Shown here in pieces: positions 29,871-42,507 of a stretch of 64,000 nt of DNA; positions within the stretch are counted from its first letter, which is position 1, and each line of letters begins with the position of its first letter. Source of the DNA: Tilletia caries. Lineage: Eukaryota; Basidiomycota; Exobasidiomycetes; Tilletiales; Tilletiaceae. Position numbers and translations under genes: made by a program. The notes under the pieces were generated by a model, which was given only the letters and a program-made list of their open reading frames with translations, did no database searches and was not told the DNA's origin. The stretch spans positions 124,001 to 188,000 of the forward strand of contig JALUTQ010000028.1 of the NCBI GenBank assembly GCA_032718865.1, written 5' to 3'.

Positions 29871-31696
29871 CTAATACTTTGTGTTGCCGCCTTTGGCCCT
29901 AATGACCGCTGCACACCTCCTAGGCATGCTCTCGATCAGCCCCTTGCACGTATCAGTCGGAAGTCGTTCCCATTCTACCTGAACCCTCTCCCACAGCTCG
30001 TGGGCGCCCTTGGGTTGGGTCGAATAGGTGTGAAGGCGTCGCTTGAGGGTGTTCCATAGGTGTTCGATCGGATTAAGGTCCGGACTGTTTGCAGGCCACT
30101 CGAGGGGGTGATATTGTGGGCCTTGAACCATGCTTTTGCCAATTTTTGCGGTGTGTTTCGGATCGTTATCCTGCTGCAGGATGATCTTGTCGCGCGCCGG
30201 AGAGTCTGGAAGCAGTGACATCGCATCGATAACGGGAACGAGGTTTTTCGTAAGGATCTCGGTGTATTGCTGAGCGTTCATGCGGCCTTGAACGAGCTCT
30301 ATTTTGCCCGGGCCAGACCATGTCATGCAGCCCCACACCATGATGTTGCCGCCCCCAAACTTGACGGTGGGGGTAATCGTCCGTTCGCTGAGGCCCGATT
30401 CGTTCTCGACCCAGACCACCTCTCGCCCATCACTAGAGATGCGGTTGATCTTAGTCTCGTCCGTCCATATGACGCGTGCCCAGTCTTCCGGGGTCCACTC
30501 AACGTGCTTGAGGGCAAAGCGGAGCCGATTTTGTTTGTACCGCCGGGTCATCAAGGGTCTCTTTTCTTGACGACAGGGTGCATTCTAAGGTTGTCCCCGG
30601 AGTTGACGCGGAGCTGGGGTTTTGCGGACTCCACACTCCTCCGACGGAGGGCTCCGCCGGAGGCGGAGCGCGGAGCTCACTTTCGAGAAATTTTTGATCT
30701 TAAAAAAGCACGGAGTCCGCTTGGAGGACTCCACCGGAATTTGTGCGGAGGCGGAGCCCAATCCTGGGCCCACTTGCCAAAAGTGCGGAGCGCGGAGTCG
30801 TCAAAATTGTGTGAAAATTCCGGCGGAATTCCGACGGAGCTGTGAGGTCACGTGATAGTCGAAAATCAGGGTCACGTGACCTCATTTCGGGTGCGCTCCG
30901 CCGGAATTCCGCAAAATTTCCGCGGAAAGTGCGGAATTCCGAGAAAATAGGCATCCTCGAGACACCCGCAGGGGATAAAACAGGCATCATCATCCGTTGA
31001 GAACTTCAAAATAGCACTGGAGTCAATACCGCAACAATGTCGGATGGTGAATGTATAGCTCTGAGTGTATTAGAGTCATTCTGAGAGCAACTTATACCAC
31101 CACTGCGCTCCGACGGAATTCCGCGGAATTCCGAGCTCCGCATACACGGAGCACGGAGGAGCATTATGAAAAACGCACAGAAAAAAACGCGGAGCGCGGA
31201 GCTGGGATTTCAACTTTTTGTATAATTCCGTCGGAACGCGGAGCTGGTTTTTTTCCGCTCTGTCTTAGTCTGCGGAGGCGGAGCTCGCCTCAGAAAGTCA
31301 AAATTCCGGCGGAATTTGGAAGTGCGGAGGCGGAGCCCTCCGCGTTACTCCGGGGACAACCTTAGTGCATTCCCACAGAGCGCAGCGCCCGCCGTGCCGT
31401 CCAGACAGAGACTTTGAGGCCCTTCGCTGCCTGCAGCTCTTTTAGAGCCTGACGAGCATTGTTTGCTTTTCCCGTCTTTATCGCACGCTTGAGAGCGGAT
31501 TTGTCCCGATTGTCGAGTTTTTGGCGGCCTGCCTTTCGGCTTTGCATGCGGTATATCTTTATGCTGTGATCTCAGGGAGTTCACACTTCACAGTCGTCTT
31601 GCTGACCCCACATTGACGTGCCACGGCCCGGCTCGACTTGCCCTTCCGCAGCTCAGCCGCAATATGAGCTTTCTTTGCAGGGGTTAAAGATTTCAT
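29871..31696 (-). pseudogene. Tc1 transposase of copy B, interrupted
   Basis: The DNA-binding half (start MKSLTPAKKAHIAAEL at 31696) lies right of the nested element. The catalytic half, with VIWTDETKINR, QQDNDPKHTAK and SPDLNPIEHLW, lies left of it at 29871-30554. Near the second aspartate an extra A shifts the frame. This gives KIGKSMVQGPQYH where copy A reads KLAKAWFKAHNI, after which the frame is open again to NPIEHLW. The protein cannot be made as a whole because of the insertion. Confidence 0.85.
30586..31364. mobile_element. Nested 779-bp element with 18-bp inverted repeats and 8-bp target duplication
   Basis: The ends are TAAGGTTGTCCCCGGAGT (30586-30603) and its perfect complement (31347-31364). 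The flanks are GTGCATTC at 30578-30585 and 31365-31372. Eight-base duplications fit hAT-, P- or related superfamilies, but the TAAGG terminus is not the usual hAT CAGGG, so assignment is open. The interior is packed with CGGAG/CCGCCGGAATTCCG words, has no transposase, and contains two CACGTGA motifs near 30850-30880. It lies inside the Tc1 transposase gene of copy B. Confidence 0.8.
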
Positions 31697-32027
31697 TGAT
31701 TGTATTGCCGTTCTGCAGGCGAAAAGCATCTGTCAGTCCCAATAGCCCTCTTACATGCAGTTTGCGGCACTTACTATATGGTATGGTGAAGCTGGGATGG
31801 ATGGTGAGGGGGGGAGGTGCAAAAATGGCCACAGGGCTCTCAGGTTAAAGGGGCTGGCGTCGCGGACGTAGTCCAGCGACCTGTGCGCGCGTTGCAGTTT
31901 CTAGAAGCTACTATCTGGTGCTTTGGTCACAAAAAAGTCACAACGTGGTAGTATAGGGAAAATGAGGTGCAATTGACTGAGATGTGTGTACTGGAAGAAC
32001 ATGCGGCCATTTCTGCTCGCCACTGTA

Positions 32028-33804
32028 ATCTCCTCCCGGATCCCGGATCCCGATCCTCCCCAAAATTCTCAATGATCTGCAGAGTGAGCATCGCTAGATC
32101 GAAACCCAAAGGCTGTGTGCGTCGAACAAATAAGTTACAGTGGCTTCTGAGGACCCCAATTTGAGCGATCAATTGTTCCTCGGCCGGCTGTAGTGTCGTC
32201 GTGATCGATGAGAGGAAGACAAAGGAAAGCGTTTGTCAAGAACATCGTTCAGTTGTGTGAAGCTGTGAAGGAACACGGACCCATTTGATACGCCCCGACC
32301 GCAAGGTGGCCAGGCGTGCCGGCGTTTTATGGAACACCTCGATCCGCACACGTTCGAGATGCTCGCTCTCTCCCAGCATGGTCTCAGCAAATTTTCAACC
32401 GCCCTTTTCCCTTTCTTTACAGCTGATCCGTGAATTAACCAGCGATATGCCGATCATGTGGTGGCTTGTGCCACAGGGGCGTAGAATGCGCCCCCGTTCC
32501 TGAATCCGGAAGCAGCAACGTGAATAAAAAATGCTTTATGCTTAGATAATATGTGAGGGATACATTATGGCCCCGGATGCAAGGAGAGAGAAATGAAATG
32601 CCGATCCTTGATCCTGGGAGTACCCTCGTTTTCTTCGCCTGACACAGGGGCCCTCTCGATCCTGGGATCTCCTCGAACGATGGGGTAACGCCGCGTGGGT
32701 CGCCCCTCCTTCCGCCGGTGGACGCTTTGAAGCGTCGGGCAGTGGTCAGAATTATGTCAGGGTCGCAATATGAGGCTGTTACAGGACCAAGGCGACGATC
32801 ATGAAGCATGAAGAGCAACGGGCTGTTGCAGTGTGTCGGAGGCAACAAGGGGTTGGATCATGCTCTCTCCCTGCTTTGACTCCGTCACTGGGACGCGCAC
32901 CAGCATGAAAATTTTAATGTTCAGCGGGCGCCTCAGCGACAAATCAAATGAGGCCTCAATATATTTTGCAATGATCGCCCGACTGCAAGGTTACTCCGGC
33001 GCTAAATCAGTGCGGCGTCTCCGTGAGAATCCTCGGAAAAGAAAAAGGTTCGGGTGACAACCGCCTTTTACCTTGGAATTCGTTGTTGATCAACAACGAC
33101 GCAAGACGGGCTTTGGACGGAGGGCGAGAACAACAACGACATGAGGAAGCAAAGGAACAACATCGACAGCATATCAATGTAACAAAGTAAACAAGGGCTG
33201 GCGCGCTGATCACTGACCCCCCGGGACGCGTTGCTCTGCTGTAGTGCTCCTACGCAGGCACCCGTTCAGTGTCGGCTGACGATGGCCCTCGGGCGCATGC
33301 CTTGTTCACAGCTCTGGTTAAAGCAGCAGTATAACACGGTAACAACCTTTGTCCGGCTGGATTCGCTCACATTCCCCGAACTTTGCCCTCTTCGTTTTCT
33401 TACATACCTCACTCACTACTCACTCACCTCGCACTCCCATCCATCTATCCCTTTCCCCAAGCGTCAAGCGTTCCTTCGACAGCCTAACTGCTACTAACAC
33501 GGTCAACAGTACCCTCGACTTTCTTTCCCGATCCAGAGTGAGTACCCTCCTTTCTTCCGGTCTATCTTATACATATCTCCAGGTAATTGACATGCCGTTC
33601 TTCGTTCTTCTCATCAGCAAGAATCCTATAAGAAGGACAGCCAACCTCGAAGCCACTTCCCCCTCTCATCCACTCACTCAACCACCCACCCACTCACTCC
33701 CTCCAACACCTCGCTCTCCCTCAGCAACCGACTCAGGTACCCAGTAAGCCACAACAGCTACCAGCCACCCAACACGTCAACCAACCAACACAACCACAGC
33801 AAGA
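32028..33804. other. Interval without a supported gene; right part is the leader of the secreted barrel protein
   Basis: I see no coding frame with support. From about 33380 to 33800 the plus strand is CT- and CA-rich (CACTCACTC, CAACCACCCACCC), typical of a fungal promoter and 5' leader. GTGAGTACC at 33538 and later AG sites may mark a leader intron. Confidence 0.4.
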
Positions 33805-34266
33805 ATGCGTTTCACATCCTTCCTTTCCACGGCCCTGGTCGCACAAACTCTCCTACTCCTTTCCATCACAGCCGCTCCTCTGCCACAATCAACACTGTCA
33901 AGATCACCAGCATCGTCTTCCAGCCCAGCACAAGCACAAAACGCAACCACAAACGCACTCGATCTCGAAGCCCGCGGGGGAACACATCACGGATCAGCCA
34001 CCTGGTACGGACAGCAATCGAGGGGCGCCTGTGGTCAGTGGCACAAGAACAGCGACATGATCGTCGCCATCTCCGGGAGCGCTTTCAAGATGTCCATGTG
34101 CGGACGCACCGTGGCCGTAACATCGCGCGGCAAGACGATCTACGCACAGGTGGCCGACGAGTGCCCCGGTTGCCCTCGGGGCAGCTTGGACATCAGCCGA
34201 GGCATGTTCGGCCGCTGGGCATCCCTCGACGTCGGCGTGCTTCCCATCTCCTGGCACTTTGTCTAA
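33805..34266 (+). CDS. Secreted RlpA-like double-psi beta-barrel protein (153 aa)
   Basis: The ATG at 33805 opens a signal peptide, MRFTSFLSTALVAQTLLLLS, followed by a serine/alanine-rich propeptide-like stretch to about residue 55. The barrel domain begins GSATWYGQQSRGACGQW and includes MSMCGRTVAVTSRGKTIYAQ and the hallmark ADECPGCPRGSLDIS, ending near VGVLPISWHFV. The conserved Asp and the cysteine pairs are those of the RlpA/barwin/expansin-like fold. Fungal members are extracellular and cell-wall associated, and some are induced during host contact. No catalytic activity is implied. The gene is uninterrupted and flanked by long non-coding leader and trailer. Confidence 0.88.
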   Translation: MRFTSFLSTALVAQTLLLLSITAAPLPQSTLSRSPASSSSPAQAQNATTNALDLEARGGTHHGSATWYGQQSRGACGQWHKNSDMIVAISGSAFKMSMCGRTVAVTSRGKTIYAQVADECPGCPRGSLDISRGMFGRWASLDVGVLPISWHFV

Positions 34267-35705
34267 ACTCCCACGAGCCGAGAGCGAAAGCTCACAACAC
34301 ATCAATACACGCACACACACACACACACACACACAAGACACAAAAACCAACACAAACACCAAAAAACACTATCCAACTCTCATCAAACTTACATGCCAAC
34401 CACTATTCGATCCTCATCATCAGCATTTGCAATACTCCCTCCTTCGGCCTTCAACTTGGGACTTGGGCCCGGAGCTCCACGCCAGCTCCTGCCCGCCCTC
34501 GTCCCTCCGTCCAAAGGCAATCTCCACTCGACTTTCTTTTTCTCTCTCTGGTACCAAGGAAGCCGGTCTCAACCCACCCACACGCGTCAAGCCCCACCCA
34601 AGCGAACGCAAGACCCCGGTCAACCCTACCCAACCAAATCCCGTCTTTTCTTCGTCTTTTCTCATTTTGCGGGGTCGTCTCCTCAAGTCACGGTCAATAG
34701 CAAACATCGCCAGCTAATCAATCGCACCTCTTCGAGTACGAACGAGCACACGGGAACGCGTTCCCGAATCTCGCTCGTTCCCTGTCTTTTATCTTTTTTT
34801 GGACTTCTCCACGGGGACTTGGAACGGTGCTCGACCTCAGTCGTTGATCCGTTCGCCGATCAGCCAGCCTCATCCACTTTTACCCACCTTCACCTTCACT
34901 TCGAAATTCAGCGCGGTGGCTCCCTGTAGCCTTGCGACAATGGTCAAAGCGCGCCCCTTCCTTGGGGGCCCACTCCGGAGTCCCAACTCGCACAGCACCC
35001 TCTTGACCTTAACCCCCTCCCCTTCACTCTTACCCACTCCACCTGCAAATCGCGAGGTATCCCCACACCAGCATGTATTACTCTACCCCCTCTCTCTCTG
35101 TTGTCAAGGAATATCACTATAGACGCCGCTTTCCTTTCCACACCTTTGCCCTTGTCTGATCTCGTTGCGAATGCCATCAGGCCGATGAGTGACAAGGTAC
35201 GAGAAGAGAGGAATGGAATGATTGATTGTGCGCCTGAGATTTTTTGGGAGGGGGGTCAAGGTGACTATGATTGAAAGAAGCACAGAGATTTGAGGAAGAG
35301 AAAAGGAGCGCGAGAGGGAGACAGAGATGGAAGCAGGAGACCGAAAGGGAGCGTGATGCGTGATGGGAGGTTGGAACCGTCGTTGAGCGTGGAAATAGGC
35401 TGGATGGAGGGGATACCGAGGATCGTGAATATGAGTGCAAAGGGACTCGTTATCGTTTGGATTCGGGGTTTGGTGGGGACCGCACGGGGCCAAGTTTTGA
35501 AGTCAGGCAACAGGGGATGGTGTGTTGCCAGTCTGGGATGGATCACTGAGATGTTTGTTGCCGTGGAAAGAGAACCCCGAGCAGGAAAGATATGGTCCCA
35601 AAATCGACCGATGCCTCGAGAGTTTCTTGTTCCCTCCGTACCGTAAGTCGCAGATCGCAAGACGGAGGCGAAAAAAGAACGGGGGAAAGAGCCCCTCTCA
35701 TCACC
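34267..35705. other. 3' flank and spacer with a CA microsatellite
   Basis: A (CA)12-like run lies at about 34312-34335. The rest is CT/CA-rich, then purine-rich (35270-35400). No supported gene. Confidence 0.45.
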
Positions 35706-38700
35706 TCAGTCATACCGTCTCCGAGTGTTCACAATCCCAACGAGCCGGTCCCGCGCCGCAAGGACAGCCTCCTCCGTGCCCGTGATGATACAAACCGCCT
35801 CGGCCGCACCAGCATTCCCATCCGACTCCCTCGGAATCTCCACATTCGCCCCCGTCTCCCCCTGCAACGCCGCCAGCCCCGCACCCTTCTTACCCACGAT
35901 CCGAGGCACCGCCCCACGATCGACGTACAGCCGCCCGATGTGCGAGTGCGATTTCGCTTTCGCGACTGCGTTCTCGATCGTCTTGGCGGCCTTCTCCACC
36001 GAGGCCGCGTCCCGGCCGTTCAGCGTCCAGGTGACCGTCGCGTCCGAGGAGGCGTCCAGCGCGAGGGTCTCGAGGTGGAACACCAGTCCGCCGTTCTCGT
36101 CGTCGTCCTCCAGGTCGTTGTCGTCCGCGTCAATGCGTGCCGTCGCAGCGGCGGCAGAACTTCCATTCGTCGGGCGCGCAGAGGCAGGTGCAGGAGCAGC
36201 AGCTTGTGTCGCCGCCTCCTTCCCAGCACCGGAGTCCCGCGGGGTGTCGACAGAGACACTGTGTGCCTGCCGCAAGTTCACAAAGAACTGCGGCTTGCCA
36301 ATCTTACTGGCTACCGCGCGCGGAATCGTGATCTTGCGCGTCACCGACGTGTACTCCTTCTTCATCTCCTTAGCAAGGGCCTCACACGCCTCCGGCTTGC
36401 CCACAATCTTGATGACCGTCTCTGCATCCCCCTCGGCGAGCTCGGCCGCATTGACCGGTTCGCCAGTGGACACGTATTCGTCCCAGCCGGGGAAGACGAG
36501 GCGGACGTTGTGCTTCTCCTGAAGCTCCGCCCGACGCGAGCCACCTTTACCTATGATGATCCGGTGCTTCATCTTCTCGATCACCACGCCATAAACGACA
36601 CGCGAAGAAACGTCCCCAGCGACCTTCTCCAGCTCCGCCTTGAGCTTCTTCGCAATCGCACTCGGACCTTGAACAGTGACCGTGTTCGCATTGGCCGGGG
36701 GGCCGCCCTTCTTCGGGAAGGACACGAAGCGAGCGGCGGCCCAGGCATCTTCGGGTCCACCGCATCGGATGACGAGGTCCCGGATGGCCGAGCCGCCAGG
36801 CCCGATGAGCTCGCCGTGGGCAGAGGCGGGGATGTCGAGCTTGAAGGTGGCTTCGTCCTCGGCCTCGGCCGCGAGCTCGAGGATGGCCGCCTTGGCAGCT
36901 GCGATGGCCTTCTTGGTTCCGCGGACCTTGATCTGGACGGTGCCGTCCTTGCTGGTCTCGGTCTCCCTGTCAATGTCGATCTGCGCATCAGTGTCATCTC
37001 GAATTTCTGCGTAAAACACACATGACAAAAAAGGTCAAAAAATCAGTATATGCTCGTGATTTATCGAGTTTGGCAATCGCGATCTGGCAACTCACGAGAG
37101 ACAGTCTGACCACCTTTACCCACAATCCGCGAGATCGACTTGGCCGCGACGTCAAACGTCAACGTGTTGTTGTTCTCCTTCTCGTAGTCGACAAGCTCAA
37201 GCAGCTCCGCCTTGGCACTCTCGACACCCTTCTTGCCGCCCCGCAAGGTGACTTCGTCCGCCTTCTGTGCCCCGTCGCCGTTCGCGCTGGGGAAGTTGAT
37301 CCGGACGCCGTACGTGTCTTGTAAGCGAGTCACTGCGGTTTATGGAGAGTGATGGTCAGTTTACGAAAGGGGGGGGGGGACACGACAAGAAAATAGGCCC
37401 GCGAAGGAGAAGAAGGAGAAGATAGATACGCACCGTACTTGCCACCGGTACCAATGATCGACCCGTGCAAGTTGGCCGGAATCTTGACCACGATCTGCGT
37501 CTCATCCGCCAATCGCGCAACCTGAGTCTGCAACCGCTTCTTCGCCTCTTCCACATTCTCCTTCCGGCCCGTGATGGTAACTTTAGCCAACGCACTCGCT
37601 CCGCCCGCACCAGCCTTCTTCTTACCGATCGTCGTCTTCTTGGCCTTGTCATCCGCTGCGGCTGCTGGTGCATCCCCATTGGCAGCGGCACCAGCGGCAG
37701 TAGGGTCAGCAATGTCGATCCGGACACCGAGCTCCTCCTTCAGCTTGGTAATGGCCGCCCCGCCACGACCGACGAGGTGCGGGATGTGCGAATGCTCGAC
37801 GCTCAACTCCGCCACGTGGCCATTCACGATGCTGTCCTGCTCCGCATCAGCAATGATCGATCGGAGCGCCTTCACCACACGCTCCACCTCCGCCGACGGC
37901 CCACGGACCGTGATGTCCTGCTCTTCGGATCCCGTCGAGTTCGTCGTCGTCGTCGACTCGCCAGCGCCGGCGTTGGGCAGCTTGACGTGCACAGCGCGCT
38001 CCTCGCCGATGACCGCATTGAGCGTCGTCCCGTTCGGGCCGAGCACGGCGCGGTACAGCTTCGGGTCGCAGGCAACTTTCTCCGTCCGGATGTCCGCCGC
38101 GAGTTTTTCAGCGCTCTTAAGCTCGTTCGCGGCGGAGTCGAGGATCTCAGCCGCTTTCGCCTCGCGCGCCTTCTTCTCCGTCGGCAAGTCGGCGGACGGG
38201 TTGGAGAAGACGAGCAGGACGTCCGACCGGGATCCGGCTCCGCTCATACCTGTGCCCTCCGAGGCGTTGGAAGAAGAGGCGACAGCGGGGAAGATGACGT
38301 CGATCCCTTTTGCCTCGTAACTCTTCAAGCCGGTGCCCTTACGACCGATGACCAAGCGGTGCACGAGCGGGTCGACGTCGATCTCCTTCACGAAGGCCGG
38401 GCTGATTCCACGCACGAGGTTGAAGAGGTGTTCGCGAAGCTTGACGACTGCGTCCTCCTGCGCGCCTACGATCTCGAGCTGGACCTGGCCGGTACTCTCG
38501 ATGACCTGTGCGCGCGGGATGAAGACCTGGGCCCCACCGGCCGCACCGCGGGGCAGCTTACCCGTCGAGATGAGCCAGCGGAGCAGACGCTTAGCGTGCG
38601 CAGGGTCGTGGTGAGCAGTGACCAAGTCAAGCACCTCCACCCGTACACTGTTCGCCTTGTCCATCACAGCCGTCAAAGCCGTAGGCAGATTCTTAGGGGG

Positions 38701-40221
38701 CCCGCGAATGGTGACCGTGTCCGACGTACTCTCGATCGAAGGCAACTCGACCGAACATCCCGTGGCGGCGAGGATCTCGTGCGCATGTTCGCCGACGAGG
38801 AACCGGTGTTGACGCTTGGGGGTGTCGATGTTGAGGGTCCGGTACGAGGACTTCATCTCCGCGACCTGGCGCTCGATCTCGGCCACGACGCGCTGGACAG
38901 CTTCGCGGTCTCCCGAGAGGACGATGGCGGGGTCGCGTTCGCGTTCCTTGGGCTTTCCGGAGGCATTGTCAGTACCGGTAGCGGCATCGGCAGCAGAGTC
39001 GATGGCTCCGTCGTCCGCATCGGCCGAGGTGACTTCGCGGGTCGAGAGCAAAGCGGCACGGGGCGGGATCCGAACGTTGACTTCTCCATTTCCGAAGGCC
39101 TCTTCCTTCTCGAGACGAGCGGCGTTGGCGTTCTTGGGACCTTGGATGAACGGGTACAGATTGTGGGCGATCTCGGTCAGACGGACGGTGGTCTTGCTGG
39201 TGCGTTCGGCGACGATGGCCTGGATGAGCTTGAGGGCGGTGTTGGCGTTGATCTCATCGCCGTCGATGGTGACGGGTATCTGCTCTTCGTCCTCGAAGTC
39301 CTGGTCTCCGTGGGCGGGCGTGGGTGCCGGGGCGGCAGGGTCCTGTCTGGGTATGTTGATGCGGACGCCGGTCTGGTCGGTGATACTCTTGAGGTTCTTT
39401 CCCTTGGCACCTATGACGAAGGCACGGAGACTGCTGGGGACCATGAGGGTGAGGGTGACAGACTTGGCGAGGAGGACGGTGATCTCGCGACGGGCGGCCT
39501 TGACGTTGGCTTCGTTCTGACCTTTGACGACAAAGGTGGTGACGCCGTTCTTGCGGGTGGTGCTAGCGTCGACCTTGATGCCGGGATACTTGGTCTGGAC
39601 GCGCTGGATGACCTGGCCGAGCTTGTTGGGCTGGGCGGCGGCGGACTCGGCATCGTACGGGATGGTGAAGACTTCCTGGGCGGAGGAACGAGCGATGACG
39701 GGGACCGTGGCAGCAGAGGAGGCCCAGTTGGCCGCAGCGGCCGCTCCACCGCCAGACGAGGCGGGACCAGCGTTACGGTTCGTGGCGAGCTTCTTGGACC
39801 AGGATCCTTTGGGAGGGGTTGCAGCAGCACCGAGCGAGGGGAAGGCCGACTCGGACGAGCTGATGGAGTAGTGGATTATATGCGTTCAATTTTGGACTAC
39901 ATGCGTCTGTATGCATAGCAAATTCCACACATATGATACTCACAAGTCAGGCTGAGCCGAGCGCTTAGGGGCCGGGGTGCTGCTGGGTGTTCCAATGGGA
40001 CCAGCGGCGCCAGCAGCAGCGGCGGCTCCGTGACCGGTGTTGGCAGCGGAGGGGTTACCAGAAGCCTTGTGACCGTTCGTAGGCGGGAAGGGATCCTCGA
40101 TGAGGGCGGGGAAAGGGTCTTCCATGGGCACCGAAGAAGAGCCGGAGCCAGGGCCGGCAGCAGCGGCGGCAGCAGCATCGTGCTGACGCTGGAGGTCAGC
40201 GGCGGAGATAGGAGTAGCCAT
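35706..40221 (-). CDS. SCP160: Vigilin/Scp160-type multi-KH-domain RNA-binding protein (1413 aa)
   Basis: The minus-strand exons are 39944-40221, 37434-39859, 37096-37332 and 35706-37006, summing to 4242 nt with all phases correct. The N-terminus MATPISAADLQRQHD is low-complexity. KH-domain GxxG loops follow in series: VIGAKGKNLKSI, VIGRKGTGLKSY, VLGPNGTTLNAV, LVGRGGAAITKL, IIGTGGKY, IVGKGGQTV, LIGPGGSAI, IIGKGGSRR and IVGKKGAGL. Several more are degenerate, as is usual in vigilins. These proteins bind mRNA on ER-associated polysomes and act in translation and ploidy maintenance. Length fits the family (about 1200-1300 aa). The opposite strand has very long open frames, an effect of codon bias. 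It is divergent from the FKBP gene. Confidence 0.93.
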
Positions 40222-40674
40222 TAGACGTCGATGGGTCGCGGGATGGGTGGGAGGGTGTGTACCGGGGGGTTCTGTCGGAGCAACGCCGGGCCAGTAATGA
40301 TGGGCGAGTAGGTACCAGGTAGAGCGAAGGCGGGCGGCAGTTCAGAATAACCAGACACTCAGTACTCAGTCAGTCAGTCAGTCAGTCAGAGTGTCGTCGT
40401 CCCATTCAGCAGGGCGAGCGTGTGCGCGGGCCAAGAGCGAGGCGACCTTCCCGCTCCGACCTTCCAGCAGGGCTCGCACTCCAATCCCCGAACCGCCGAC
40501 AGGCACGCGGTTGTCCGGGCCGACACTCCGACGCACCACGCCCCGATGCAGAAGTCACGTGCACCGACTCGTCGCGAAGAACGTCAGACGCTTCCCAAAA
40601 AAAATTGGCTGGGGCCTGATCCATCCAAACATTGCCTCGACCTCAGCATACATAGTCATCCACAGATCGACAGA
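40222..40674. promoter_or_regulatory. Divergent promoter between the vigilin and FKBP genes, with a CAGT microsatellite
   Basis: The two start codons are 453 bp apart. A (TCAG)n run lies at about 40367-40391. No clear TATA box. Confidence 0.4.
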
Positions 40675-40906
40675 ATGGCAGCGCCTCCACTCAGTCTGTT
40701 CGCGCTCCACATCCCCGCGGGTGGCGAGGTCGTGTATCCCGAGGTCAGCTTCTCCAAGGACTTCACCATCTCGTCCATCACCTTCTCAGACGAGCTGCCC
40801 GACGGCGCAAAGCCAAAGCGCTCCTTGGTCAAGGTACACCACACACCCATCCCAGAGGACGACGAGAGCGACGACGACGACGAGTACTTCGAGGATGACG
40901 ACGATG

Positions 40907-40940
<34 letters not shown>

Positions 40941-42507
40941 CGAGCTTGCCGATGCCGCAAAGGCAAACGGAAACGGAAAGCCGGCAGCCGCAAAGAAGCT
41001 CGCCCTCGGTGATCACTCCGTCGACGTCAGCACAGACGAGATCGACCCCATTCCCGAAGAGGAGACCCACACCATCTGCGCCCTCGTCCCCGGCCAACAG
41101 GAGACCGTCACCGGTCTGAACGTACACTGCGCGGCCGAGGACATGCCCGGCTTCTCCGTCACCGGCCCCTACGCCGTCGACCTCATCGGAGTCTACACCG
41201 CCAACCCCGTTGGCATGAACCAGGAGCCCGACTCGGACGAGGAGGACTCCGACGAGGAGATCGACTCCGACATCTACGGCGAGAACAGCGATGACGACGA
41301 GGATGAGGAGCTCTACTTCGAGGACGATGACGACGACGACGACGAGCCTATGGACCCCGTCCTCGCCGGTCTGCTGAACCCAGAAGACTCAGGCGAGGAA
41401 GGCGCAATCGAAGACCCCTCGCGCTTCAAGGTCATCAAAGACGGCAAGACCTCCAAGAAGGCCGACAAAGCTGCCGCCGCTGCCACTAACGGGAAGAAGC
41501 GCGGTGCCGACGCAGCAGGCCTCGACGCCGACGCCTCCATGGCCTCCGCCGTCTCCTCAGCCCCCTCGGCCGACGGCGACGACCTGACCCGAAACCAACG
41601 AAAACGGCTCAACCAGAAGCTCAAGGCAAAGACAGAAGCCGGCACTGCTCCTGCTGCTGTCGGAGACGAGAGCACCGCATCCACCGCATCCGCCAAAGCC
41701 AAGAAGCAAGTCTCTTTCAAGGACAAGGATGCCGCCGCCGCTGAGACGACTGCCAAAGCCACTGCTTCCTCCAAGAAGGAGAAGGCTGCCGCTGCTCCTG
41801 CGGTAGAGAAGAAGAAGGAGGCTAAGGCCGCTGCTCCCGCTAAGGCGGCTGCGAGTAAGAAGATCACCACTCCTACAGGTCTGATCATCGAGGATGTCAA
41901 AGTCGGGACGGGGGTACAGGCCAAGCCAGGTCAACGCGTCGGCATGCGGTGAGTTTTCTCTCCCTCCCTTCCTCCCTCTCTCCTCCCGCCGCTTGAATTC
42001 TATGAGCTGGCGAAATCTGACTTGGTCCGTTTCTCTCTCCTTTTTTTTTGTTCTCCTGACGCGTCTTCTACTGGGTTTGTCTCTCTTTAGTTACATCGGC
42101 AAGACGAAGGAGGGCAAGCAGTTTGACGCTAACACCTCCGGAAAGCCCTTCTACTTCAAGCTTGGCCGCGGAGAGGTCATCAAGGTAAGCACCACTCTCT
42201 CTCTCTCCCTCTCTCAAATTCCCTTACTACTTCGCGTGACCATGGACTGACTTTCTTTTCCTGCCTTGCGAATTCATAAGGGATGGGACGAGGGTGTCAA
42301 GGGTATGACGATCGGCTCGGAGCGGAGGTTGACTTGCCCTCCCTCGCTGGCATACGGGAGTCAGAGACTGCCTGGCATCCCCGCCAACTCCACATTGATC
42401 TTTGTGAGTTTAGCCCTTTCGTTTCCTCTTGATTTGTTGGTCCCTTGCTCACACTCTTCCTATTACTATGCATCTCACAGGACGTCAAGCTCGTCGACAT
42501 CAAGTGA
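40675..42507 (+). CDS. FPR4: Nucleolar FK506-binding peptidyl-prolyl isomerase (505 aa)
   Basis: The exons are 40675-41948, 42091-42184, 42281-42403 and 42481-42507 (1518 nt). An N-terminal nucleoplasmin-like region ([21 protein letters not shown]) is followed by two acidic blocks of Asp/Glu and then a Lys/Ala-rich basic stretch. The C-terminal FKBP domain contains [32 protein letters not shown], the block [20 protein letters not shown] and DVKLVDIK. This order is that of Fpr3/Fpr4: a histone chaperone and proline isomerase acting on histone H3 tails and rDNA chromatin. Three introns lie within the FKBP domain only. The symbol is by family; Fpr3 and Fpr4 are yeast duplicates and basidiomycetes usually keep one gene. 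Confidence 0.92.

Larger units (their letters stand above)
29627..32025 (-). mobile_element. Tc1/mariner element copy B, split by a nested element
   Basis: The terminal inverted repeats match copy A, with TA at 29625-29626 and 32026-32027. The span is 2399 bp. Without the nested insertion at 30586-31364 and its 8-bp duplication it is 1612 bp, one base different from copy A. The differences I saw between copies are mainly homopolymer lengths (for example A5 versus A4), so both copies are young. Confidence 0.9.

Noticed and set aside
32560..32760. Palindromic GGACGCTTTGAAGCGTC-type motifs suggesting a structured RNA
   Set aside because: Short and isolated; no conserved RNA family recognised.
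37465..39918. Long plus-strand open frame (817 codons) opposite the vigilin gene, with another at 35592-37025
   Set aside because: The minus strand shows serial KH domains with correct introns; the antisense frames have no domain and are a by-product of GC-rich codon bias.
40860..41350. Asp/Glu-rich runs read as a repeat feature
   Set aside because: They are the normal acidic blocks of a nucleolar FKBP.
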